Of a stretch of DNA of 14,342 bases, positions 7,414 to 14,204 are shown piece after piece. This DNA is from Desulfobacterales bacterium C00003060 (GTDB taxonomy: Bacteria > Desulfobacterota > Desulfobacteria > Desulfobacterales > C00003060): the NCBI GenBank assembly GCA_001751085.1, contig MAXP01000112.1:1-14342 (forward strand). Reading direction: 5' to 3'. Every line of letters begins with the position of its first letter. Position 1 is the first letter of the stretch. Position numbers and translations under genes: made by a program. The notes under the pieces are model-generated. The model was not told where the DNA came from. It ran no database searches and worked only from the letters and a program-made list of their open reading frames with translations.

Positions 7414-8463
7414 TCATCCCAAAAAGAGATAGAGCAAAGCGACTAAGAAAATACTCAAGATGCGAAAACCCTGGCCTATTAACAGCATCTGAGTCCCAAG
7501 TTTGGGTGAAAAAATCCCCACATACCGCGGCAGTTGGTGGCGCAGGGCACGCACGGGAAAGGAAATGATGTTTCCGATCAAAAGGGCCAGAACAGTCTGT
7601 TTTACGGTCAGAGCTCCTGCTTGCAAAAGGGCCCCTGCTGCTGCAAAACCTGATGTAAATTCCGCTGCCAGGCTAAAGATGACGACAGAGACCGCTTCCA
7701 CAGGCATGATCTGTGAGGTGATAAGGCTTGCGGTAGACTGGCGAAGCCATTGAAAAAACCCAAGCTGATTAACTATAAAGACACATACGAAAATGGGAAT
7801 CACATAAACGGCAATCTTCAAAAAACGCCCCGGGAGTTCTTGCCTGATGTTATTCCACACATCAGTCCAGCTTTTTTTGCTTGGTAGTGTCAGGGTTGCA
7901 GTGCATTGGGTAGGACTTAGGAAAAAACGACCGTAAAGCAAATAACAAAGTGTCCTGAACAACGTTGCCAGGAATGTGAGGAACAAATAAAGCGCGCCTG
8001 CAACTCCTGTAAGGGGTAAGATAATAAAAAAGGTGGTGGGAAGATGCAGGAAGTAGGCAGGAAGCCCGTTAATAAAGTTGGACAGAAACAGCTCTTTTTT
8101 CGTGATCTTCTTTTCCTTGTAGTAGCTTAAAAGCATGGTATTTGCCGCTACGCCCGAAAAAAAAGCAGTGGTAAAGGCGGCTCCACTATAGTCACACATG
8201 TGTCCGAATCTCATCATCGGTCGGGAAAGAGAGGCAATTCTGGTGACCCATCCCAGTCCCTCTATGATGTTGCCTACCAAAAGCCCGATAGCAATGAGAA
8301 CCATAAGCCTCATAAGGGGCCAGAGGAGGCCTTTCATTAGGGCCGGCCAGCTTACGGCAGGGTTATGATAGTTGAAAAAAGAAAGGGCCGAGAACGTGAC
8401 CGAAAACACTAAGATTGCTATTCCGATCTCTCTCTTTGTTTGCGAAGGTGCGCCTGTTCTCAA
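7414..8463 (-). CDS. Gate-domain (nucleoside-recognition family) integral membrane protein, unknown substrate
   Basis: A protein of 349 residues, if it starts at TTG 8463, with hydrophobic segments throughout. After one N-terminal helix (about 11-28) come two related halves. One holds GLLVGNIIEGLGW and SGAAFTTAFFSGVAANTM; the other holds AVYVIPIFVCVFIV and AEFTSGFAAAGALLQAG. This is the layout I associate with gate/nucleoside-recognition proteins (SpmA/SpmB-like). The longer reading to GTG 8565 would overlap cbiL by 106 bases. The TTG at 8463 overlaps the cbiL stop by four bases (TTGA), as in the neighbouring junctions, and is preceded by purine-rich AAGAAGAAAAGAAG. Its position inside the corrin operon suggests transport of a metal, precursor or cobamide base, but nothing in the sequence fixes a substrate. 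It is not CbiM, CbiN, CbiQ or CbiB. Confidence 0.75.
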   Translation of the reverse strand: MRTGAPSQTKREIGIAILVFSVTFSALSFFNYHNPAVSWPALMKGLLWPLMRLMVLIAIGLLVGNIIEGLGWVTRIASLSRPMMRFGHMCDYSGAAFTTAFFSGVAANTMLLSYYKEKKITKKELFLSNFINGLPAYFLHLPTTFFIILPLTGVAGALYLFLTFLATLFRTLCYLLYGRFFLSPTQCTATLTLPSKKSWTDVWNNIRQELPGRFLKIAVYVIPIFVCVFIVNQLGFFQWLRQSTASLITSQIMPVEAVSVVIFSLAAEFTSGFAAAGALLQAGALTVKQTVLALLIGNIISFPVRALRHQLPRYVGIFSPKLGTQMLLIGQGFRILSIFLVALLYLFLG

Positions 8464-9182
8464 CTTCTTTTCTTCTTTATGATAAGCAGTGTGAAGTAAT
8501 TTGGCTTTTTGTGAACCATTTCCCTGATATCGGTTGCGACATTTTCGTCTGGCTGCCCACAGCACGATATACCGGTTGTGGTGTCCACCGCATCCATCTC
8601 CTTGAGGGCCGAATAGATGTCTTCGAAATGTCGGTAGGTTTTCAGCAACACTATATTGTCCACCTGAGGGCCGAGCCTTCTTAGCTGTTCGCCCCCTTTT
8701 GCCCCTGAAAGAACCAACAGGGACTCCTCCCCTTCGGCGAGAGGGGTATGAACCAGAGCCGCCGCTGCCTGGTAGGATGTGATGCCGGGAACAGTCTCGA
8801 TCCTGATATGCGGTGCAATCTTTTTCATCTCCCGAACAATATACCCGTAGGTCGAATACGTCAAAGGATCTCCCAGTGTGATGAAGGCAACGTCCTTGCC
8901 CTGTTCAAGCTCCTTTGTGATGATGCCGGTGTTTTGTCTCCAGCACTCTTTGAGAGTCTTCCTGTCTGTCGTCATGGGAAAGGAAAGCCTGATGACCGGA
9001 GTTCCTGGAGGAAAATAGGGACGGGCAATCCTCATCGCAAGACTGTGACTGTTCTTGGGCGATGCTGCTGCAAAGATCATATGAACGCTCCCGAGAATAC
9101 GAACCGCCTTTAATGATATGAGTTCCGGATCACCAGGACCCACCCCGACTCCAAAGAGCTTGCCTGTTTTCTGTTTCATCAT
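8460..9182 (-). CDS. cbiL: Cobalt-precorrin-2 C20-methyltransferase
   Basis: This enzyme makes the first committed methylation after cobalt insertion, giving cobalt-precorrin-3 (CbiL/CobI family, tetrapyrrole methylases). The 240 residues match the family. Motifs: GVGVGPGDPELISLKAVRIL (11-30), the typical CbiL stretch SLAMRIARPYF (47-57), TLGDPLTYSTYGYI (102-115) and VPGITSYQAAAALVHTPLAE (131-150). There are two adjacent ATG codons; the first at 9182 overlaps the cbiC stop (ATGA), so translation may begin at either. The downstream gene begins inside its stop codon. Context and motifs separate it from CbiH and CbiF, which are both present as separate genes. Confidence 0.96.
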   Translation of the reverse strand: MMKQKTGKLFGVGVGPGDPELISLKAVRILGSVHMIFAAASPKNSHSLAMRIARPYFPPGTPVIRLSFPMTTDRKTLKECWRQNTGIITKELEQGKDVAFITLGDPLTYSTYGYIVREMKKIAPHIRIETVPGITSYQAAAALVHTPLAEGEESLLVLSGAKGGEQLRRLGPQVDNIVLLKTYRHFEDIYSALKEMDAVDTTTGISCCGQPDENVATDIREMVHKKPNYFTLLIIKKKRS

Positions 9183-9802
9183 ACGGCTTCCTTCAAAGCA
9201 AGTTTGATCAGTGCGTTTACCACCCCGGCAGCCACATTAGACCCCCCTTTACGGCCGACATTCGAAATAAAGGGTCTGTCGAGTTTCATGAGAGCGGCCT
9301 TTGATTCAGCAGCATTCACGAAACCCACTGGGAGACCGATCACCAGGGCAGGGGGAACACACAAACCCTGTTCCATTAACTCCAGTAGCCTGAACAGGGC
9401 TGTTGGGGCATTTCCAATTGCGTAAATACCATCTTCCATGAGGGAAATGGCATGTTCAACAGCGGTTGCAGCGCGGGTAATTCCCATTTGTTTTGACTGG
9501 TACATAACGCCGGGGTGATTTATGAAACACACAACCGTTGTTCCAAAAGGTTCCAGCTCTGCCTTGCGGATTCCAGCCATAGCCATTTCCGTGTCGGTGA
9601 TGATGTTCTTGCCCTGCCTGATTGCGTCTATGCCGGCCTGAATTGCCTCGGGATGAAATCGAACTGTATGGATATAGTCAAAATCGGCCGTTGTGTGGAT
9701 CATCCTTCTGACAATACTCCACTGGTCCGGCGGAAATCCATGCACACCGGCCTCGTGCTCTATGAGCTTGAAGCTTTCTTTTTCAATTTCGTATGGCTTC
9801 AT
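9179..9802 (-). CDS. cbiC: Cobalt-precorrin-8 methylmutase
   Basis: CbiC catalyses the 1,5-sigmatropic shift of the methyl group from C11 to C12 that yields cobyrinic acid. The 207 residues are full length. The catalytic histidine is His36 in RRMIHTTADFDY. GKNIITDTEMAMAGI, IGNAPTALFRLLEL, IGLPVGFVNAAESKAAL and GRKGGSNVAAGVVNAL follow in the order known for CbiC/CobH. ATG at 9802 overlaps the cbiA stop as ATGA, and its own stop overlaps the cbiL start in the same way. No strong Shine-Dalgarno precedes it, which fits coupling to cbiA translation. Confidence 0.97.
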   Translation of the reverse strand: MKPYEIEKESFKLIEHEAGVHGFPPDQWSIVRRMIHTTADFDYIHTVRFHPEAIQAGIDAIRQGKNIITDTEMAMAGIRKAELEPFGTTVVCFINHPGVMYQSKQMGITRAATAVEHAISLMEDGIYAIGNAPTALFRLLELMEQGLCVPPALVIGLPVGFVNAAESKAALMKLDRPFISNVGRKGGSNVAAGVVNALIKLALKEAV

Positions 9803-11217
9803 CGCTTTTTGTTACTTTTCAATTTCAGAAAATCTCCCCGAACTTCTTGAGCGTTGCCTTTTTCCCAACAGAGGCGAACAAAGTTTTTGGCAACACCAGG
9901 GTTACTGCCAAAATGGAGGTGTACGTAGCTCCCCAGGGTATTTTTCACCAAAAAACCTTCTGCATACTTATCATCGCCTCTCCGATCCATAATCCTGTAG
10001 GCATGCTGCACATCCCCTGGCCCTTCAATCATCTCAGAGTAATGGAATTCGTGCCCTCGAATCACCTGCCCCGGGATTCCAAGGGGACAGCGCGAAGCCA
10101 GGCAAACCTCTCTATACCCCAAGGACTTCAGCCTGGAAAGCATGCGCACAGCAAATGGATATGCACCTGCCATGGGGTAGAAGTCTCCCTCCGTGTCCTG
10201 AATACCCCGGCAGAGAAACATGAACCCGCCACACTCAGCATAGATGGGAAAGCCTTTTTCTCCCAGTTCCTTGATTTCACCCCTCAATGATGCGTTGTCC
10301 GACAGTCTCCGGGCAAACAACTCGGGGTAGCCGCCACCCAGATAGAGCCCGCTGATTCCCTGCGGCAGGAGTTTATCCCGAAGGGGTGAAAAGAAGACAA
10401 GTTCAGCGCCAGAGGATTCGAGTATGTCCAGGTTGTCCTGATAGTAAAAGCAGAATGCTTCGTCTCTAGCCACGCCTATGCGTGCAGTGTACAACTCATC
10501 CATATCAGGATGTTTTTCCACCTGTTTGTCAGGAACATCCGAAAGACCACTCAAAATAGCTTCCAGTTCGAGGGAGTTTTCCACTATGTCGGCAAGGGTG
10601 TCAATATAATTTGATGAGAGTGGGTTCTCGTCAGTAGTGACAAGGCCGAGATGCCTTTCCGGCAATGATAGAAGAGGTTCTCGCGGCAGCCCCCCAAGAC
10701 AGTGCATCCTGGACCTGTCAGCCACGGCCTCTCTCAGATATGCCAGGTGTGTACGGCTTCCAATCCGGTTAAACACAACTCCTGCAAAGTCAACGTCTTG
10801 ATCGAAGTCCTCAAACCCGCAGACCAGGGCGGCTGCGCTTCGTGCCATAGACCTTGCGTCCACCACAAGAAGCACAGGGAGCTTAAGCCACTTGGCCATC
10901 TGGGCTGTTGACCCCGCTTCGCTCCTGCCGTCATAACCGTCAAACAGGCCCATCACGCCTTCTACGACGGCGAGGTCGGATGCCCTCGCATATTTCCGGA
11001 AGGTGTCCCTATTATAATCTTCTGTGAGCATCCATCCGTCCAGGTTTCTGCTCACGTTACCGGAGATCCGGCTGTGGTAACCCGGATCGATAAAATCCGG
11101 TCCCACCTTAAAGGCGCACACATTAAGGCCCCGCCTCTTAAACGCAGCGATAAGGCCAAGGGAAATGGTTGTCTTTCCCGTCCCGCTGTGGGTGCCTGCT
11201 ATGACTAATCCTTTAAT
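9799..11217 (-). CDS. cbiA: Cobyrinate a,c-diamide synthase, apparent ATT start
   Basis: CbiA amidates side chains a and c of cobyrinic acid using ATP and glutamine. With the start proposed here it has 472 residues, close to the usual 455-470. The N-terminus (Met)KGLVIAGTHSGTGKTT carries the P-loop at about 8-16, then FKVGPDFIDPGYH. The glutamine amidotransferase domain has GLYLGGGYPELFA, Cys329 in AECGGFMFL, GHEFHYS (388-394) and His433 in SYVHLHFGSNP. The first ATG, GTG or TTG in this frame is the GTG at 11121, which would cut off the P-loop. The frame continues without stop to ATT at 11217-11215, exactly where family members have Met. That ATT has AGGGG six bases upstream and an in-frame TAA two codons before it. 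The ATT start is inference; a base error or mutation of ATG is the alternative. Confidence 0.93.
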   Translation of the reverse strand: MKGLVIAGTHSGTGKTTISLGLIAAFKRRGLNVCAFKVGPDFIDPGYHSRISGNVSRNLDGWMLTEDYNRDTFRKYARASDLAVVEGVMGLFDGYDGRSEAGSTAQMAKWLKLPVLLVVDARSMARSAAALVCGFEDFDQDVDFAGVVFNRIGSRTHLAYLREAVADRSRMHCLGGLPREPLLSLPERHLGLVTTDENPLSSNYIDTLADIVENSLELEAILSGLSDVPDKQVEKHPDMDELYTARIGVARDEAFCFYYQDNLDILESSGAELVFFSPLRDKLLPQGISGLYLGGGYPELFARRLSDNASLRGEIKELGEKGFPIYAECGGFMFLCRGIQDTEGDFYPMAGAYPFAVRMLSRLKSLGYREVCLASRCPLGIPGQVIRGHEFHYSEMIEGPGDVQHAYRIMDRRGDDKYAEGFLVKNTLGSYVHLHFGSNPGVAKNFVRLCWEKGNAQEVRGDFLKLKSNKKR

Positions 11218-11219
11218 GA

Positions 11220-11264
11220 GTTACCCCTTTCCGGACCCTGACCCGCCAGGGGAGAGGGGGTAAC
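11220..11264 (-). promoter_or_regulatory. Inverted repeat enclosing the cbiA ribosome binding site
   Basis: Perfect arms GTTACCCC and GGGGTAAC (11220-11227 and 11257-11264) flank a GC-rich centre with a second possible stem CCCTG/CAGGG (11236-11240, 11247-11251). In the - strand transcript the 3' arm contains AAAGGGG, the Shine-Dalgarno of cbiA, so folding would hide it. The sequence also resembles the palindrome inside cbiG (3411-3450). It could be a regulatory hairpin, a weak attenuator lacking a T tract, or simply an inserted repeat that brought a ribosome binding site. Confidence 0.6.
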
Positions 11265-11267
11265 CGA

Positions 11268-12191
11268 TTACCTGACAAACCTGTCGGGATACAATATTTT
11301 TCCAATTTCACAGATGCCTTCCAATAACCTGAGCGTTGGCCTGGATACCGTCATTTCATTGATGATGTATACTTGATCATTTTTCACTGCCTTGATAGCT
11401 TTGAAACCGCCTTCTTCCTTTATGCCCATGATTGTTGCGTGATTCATAGTACCGTTTTGAGCAAGATAAACGTCGATCTCATCTGCGTGTGACAGGATGT
11501 GCTCCTTACCGTAGGCTGCAATGTTGGTACCCCTGATGGATACAGCATCATCAGCAACGTTTACACCTCCTGCCGCTTCCAGGACAAAAATGGCCATAGA
11601 CGTTGGGGCAAACGTCTTCATTTTACTGTGTATGGCCTCAAAATAGACCCTTTTTTGCTGCTTCTTTGGAATGGTTTCGACTACCGACCGGACAGCCGAA
11701 AGACGTGCCTGGAATCCCTTTATCATTTTCGTGGCCTGGTCCTCTCTTCCGGTCAGGGTCCCTAATGCCTTCCAATAGTCGTACATTTCGTGCACATCCC
11801 GTGGTTGGAGTGAAACAACAGTGATGCCCGCATCTTTGAGCTTTTTAACCAGGCTTCTGTATCCAAGGCCGATCATAGGCCTTATGAGTACTAGATCGGC
11901 ATGCGCAGCCAGGAATTTTTCTGCGTCGTCATGATAGCTGAAGACCGCTTTTGTTAAAGCCTTTGGCGGATAGGCCTCGTTTTTGGATACACCAATAATT
12001 TCTTCATCAAGGCCGAGTGAAAACAGGTTTTCCGTATGAGCCCCATATAATGAAATGATCCTTGTAAACGGTTTTTGAACCAGAACCGTGTTGCCGGACT
12101 TGTCGATTATGATGGAGCCTGCAAAGGCCGCACCTGCAACCCGGAACAGGGTCAATAGCAGCATATAAATCACGATTCTCTTCATCTGCAC
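11268..12191 (-). CDS. btuF: Periplasmic substrate-binding protein of a cobalamin/iron-chelate type ABC importer
   Basis: A class III (BtuF/FhuD-type) binding protein that would deliver a corrinoid, siderophore, haem or related chelate to the membrane permease. The 307 residues begin with a signal peptide: MKRIVIYMLLLTLFRVAGAA, with likely cleavage after AAFA near residue 24. The mature part has FTRIISLYGAHTENLFSLGL and EEIIGVSK, typical of the first lobe, with Glu54 in the place where BtuF-type proteins contact the permease. The second lobe has FVLEAAGGVNVADD. The start may be GTG 12191 or ATG 12185, two codons later; the latter gives the cleaner signal peptide. It follows the ATPase gene by six bases. 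The substrate cannot be read from the sequence; the gene symbol rests on context. Confidence 0.85.
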   Translation of the reverse strand: MQMKRIVIYMLLLTLFRVAGAAFAGSIIIDKSGNTVLVQKPFTRIISLYGAHTENLFSLGLDEEIIGVSKNEAYPPKALTKAVFSYHDDAEKFLAAHADLVLIRPMIGLGYRSLVKKLKDAGITVVSLQPRDVHEMYDYWKALGTLTGREDQATKMIKGFQARLSAVRSVVETIPKKQQKRVYFEAIHSKMKTFAPTSMAIFVLEAAGGVNVADDAVSIRGTNIAAYGKEHILSHADEIDVYLAQNGTMNHATIMGIKEEGGFKAIKAVKNDQVYIINEMTVSRPTLRLLEGICEIGKILYPDRFVR

Positions 12192-12197
12192 ATGGTT

Positions 12198-13001
12198 CTA
12201 CTGAGATACTTGCCCTTCTGTGTCTCTCCCGCTCTTAAATACCACCCGTTTCGAGTTTGAATACGGCTCAAAGTGGACCTTTGATTCCACGCCGAATACG
12301 GTTTGTATGTTTTGCTCGTTAAGCACTTTATCAATATCGCCGTGGGCCACCATTTTTCCCTTTTTCATGAAGATCAGGTAATCGCAATAGAGTGCTGCGA
12401 GATTCAGGTTTTGCATGACGGCAATCACTGTTTTTCCTTCAATCCTGACCCTGCTTTCCGCAATATTCAAGAGGTCCAGTGTGTATTTGATATCCAGATT
12501 GGATGTAGCCTCGTCCAAGATCAAAACGGGCGTGTCCTGTGCCAGGGCCCGTGCAAAAACCACCCTCTGTTTTTCCCCGCCGCTCAGGTCGGTGACGTAC
12601 CTGCGGGCAAATCTCTCAATCCCGGTTTCGGCCATCACTGCACTGACGATCTCAAGGTCGTCTGCCGAAGGGGAAGAAAACCTTGAGATATAGGGGTGCC
12701 TTCCCATCAGGATGATTTCCTCTAACGTAAAAGGAAAGTGGATATAGAAGTCCTGCGGGACAAGGGCTATGGACCTTGCCATGTCTTTTCTTGTGTATTC
12801 GCCTAAACCTTTCCCATTATACCTGACTGTCCCGGACTCCGGCTTCTTGTCCCTGACCAGTATGTCCAGAAGGGTTGTCTTGCCGCATCCGTTGGGTCCA
12901 ACAATTCCGTAGAACCTTCCGGGTTCCATTTTTATGGAAAGATCATGCAGCACCATGTTATTGCCATATGAAAAACGGATACGGTTGATCTCGAATCCCA
13001 T
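12198..13001 (-). CDS. btuD: ABC transporter ATP-binding protein (BtuD/FecE type)
   Basis: This ATPase subunit powers the adjacent permease and binding protein; 267 residues is usual. Walker A is GPNGCGKT (35-42), Q-loop Gln83 lies in VPQDF, the signature is LSGGEKQ (139-145), Walker B is VLILDEAT (159-166) and the D-loop is SNLD (167-170). The switch region reads VIAVMQNLNLAALYCD, with Gln197-Asn198 where family members nearly always have His-Asp (as in LHDLNLA). All other catalytic motifs are intact, so I do not call it a pseudogene. The gene sits three bases after the permease stop. GGGA about seven bases upstream may serve as ribosome binding site. Whether the cargo is corrinoid, iron chelate or haem is open. 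Confidence 0.93.
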   Translation of the reverse strand: MGFEINRIRFSYGNNMVLHDLSIKMEPGRFYGIVGPNGCGKTTLLDILVRDKKPESGTVRYNGKGLGEYTRKDMARSIALVPQDFYIHFPFTLEEIILMGRHPYISRFSSPSADDLEIVSAVMAETGIERFARRYVTDLSGGEKQRVVFARALAQDTPVLILDEATSNLDIKYTLDLLNIAESRVRIEGKTVIAVMQNLNLAALYCDYLIFMKKGKMVAHGDIDKVLNEQNIQTVFGVESKVHFEPYSNSKRVVFKSGRDTEGQVSQ

Positions 13002-13004
13002 GTA

Positions 13005-14051
13005 TTATCCCATCATCCTCGCGATTTGCCTTTGACGGAAGATATAACAGAAAAATGGCCCGCCGATGAGGGCCGTTAGAACGCCTATGGGTATTTCTGT
13101 AGGCAGGACCGCCCTTGTGATCGTGTCGGCACAAAGAAGCAGGGTGGCCCCGGCCAGGGCGGATGCAGGAAGCAGTTTCCTGTTATCCGGCCCCACCAAA
13201 AAGCGCATGAGATGGGGGACGATCAGGCCGACAAAACCGATGATCCCTGAGACAGAAACACACACCGCCGTGATGAGCGAGGCGGTTACAAGGAGAATGA
13301 CCCTGATCCTGTTGGTTTCAACGCCAAGCGAGGCTGCAGATCGATTTCCTGTCGACATGATGTTCAGATCCCTGGCAAAGAAGACAAAGACAAAGAACCC
13401 TATCAGTACAAAAAGGGATGTCAAGAAGACATCGACCCAGGTCTTTGATCCAAAGCTCCCCATCAGCCAGAAGATGATAACGGAGACCTGTTCGTCAGCC
13501 ACATACTTGATGAAGCTGATACCTGCGGACAAAATGGCCGCAACAATGATTCCCGACAGGATTAGATTGTTCGATGAAACCTGGCCATTGAAGGAAGAGA
13601 GATACAGGACAACGAACAGGGTCGCAACCGCACCCACAAAGGCAAAAAAGGGGACGGCATATATCCCCAAAAAACCGACATTCAGCAACAGGGCAATAGA
13701 TGCGCCAAATGCAGCGCCGGCTGATATTCCAAGCGTGTAAGGATCGGCCAGGGGATTCAGAAGTATTCCCTGAAAAATGGTGCCTGCAATGGAAAGCCCT
13801 CCCCCGACAATCGCTGCGGTCAATATGCGAGGCAATCGAACATCTACGACGACATAGGGGAAGATATGATTAATACCATCTAATAGCCTTTCATGCCCGC
13901 ATACCTTTGAGGCTATGATTCTTAAGACCTCAATCGGGGAGATCTTTATGTATCCCATCCCTGTCGAAGCTACGATAACAGTGCAAAGTACTACGGCCAA
14001 CAAGAAGGTCTGGGCCCCCACAGAGAGCCCAAACCTGTTACCATTCTTCAT
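13005..14051 (-). CDS. btuC: ABC transporter permease (BtuC/FecCD family)
   Basis: This inner-membrane permease forms the channel of a cobalamin or iron-chelate importer. Its 348 residues have about ten hydrophobic segments, the family norm. Typical blocks are VRLPRILTAAIVGGGLSIAG (71-90), PLADPYTLGISAGAAFGA (100-117), GIIGFVGLIVPHLMRFLVG (269-287, the coupling region facing the ATPase) and EIPIGVLTALIGGPFF (319-334). The start is ATG at 14051; the ribosome binding site is weak. It heads the transporter genes btuC-btuD-btuF and lies 153 bases downstream of cbiK. The FecCD family is broad, so the gene symbol reflects homology and neighbourhood, not a known substrate. Confidence 0.92.
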   Translation of the reverse strand: MKNGNRFGLSVGAQTFLLAVVLCTVIVASTGMGYIKISPIEVLRIIASKVCGHERLLDGINHIFPYVVVDVRLPRILTAAIVGGGLSIAGTIFQGILLNPLADPYTLGISAGAAFGASIALLLNVGFLGIYAVPFFAFVGAVATLFVVLYLSSFNGQVSSNNLILSGIIVAAILSAGISFIKYVADEQVSVIIFWLMGSFGSKTWVDVFLTSLFVLIGFFVFVFFARDLNIMSTGNRSAASLGVETNRIRVILLVTASLITAVCVSVSGIIGFVGLIVPHLMRFLVGPDNRKLLPASALAGATLLLCADTITRAVLPTEIPIGVLTALIGGPFFCYIFRQRQIARMMG

Positions 14052-14083
14052 TGTCTCATGGTGAATCTAGTCCTCTAGGCCGG

Positions 14084-14109
14084 GCCAGTCCCGCCGTTGG
14101 CGGGATGGC
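14084..14109. other. GC-rich hairpin between cbiK and the transporter genes
   Basis: TCCCGCC (14089-14095) and GGCGGGA (14099-14105) pair around GTT, extended by GCCA/TGGC with one bulged G. No T tract follows on either strand, so it is not a classical intrinsic terminator. It could stabilise the cbiK 3' end, be a REP-like repeat, or terminate inefficiently. The rest of 14052-14204 shows no gene, and I could not find a cobalamin riboswitch box or a convincing promoter there. Confidence 0.6.
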
Positions 14110-14204
14110 TCTGCCTTGGAAGTGACGTATTATTTTAGCCTCGTGAAACAAATTGACTCTAACAAGCGGCTATCTTTTGAAAAAGCTAAATTGCTACCAC
14201 GTGA

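Noticed and set aside
8464..8565. N-terminal extension of the gate-domain protein to GTG 8565
   Set aside because: It would overlap cbiL by 106 bases with a basic, unconserved-looking tail; the TTG at 8463 gives the same four-base overlap as neighbouring genes. A weak Shine-Dalgarno leaves some doubt.
13066..13740. + strand open frame of 224 codons opposite btuC
   Set aside because: Antisense shadow of a permease; composition (Thr, Lys, Pro rich) is that of a reverse-complemented membrane protein.
14052..14204. Possible cobalamin riboswitch upstream of btuC
   Set aside because: I found no B12-box (GCCACTG-like) or matching paired elements, and 153 bases is short for the class together with the hairpin present.
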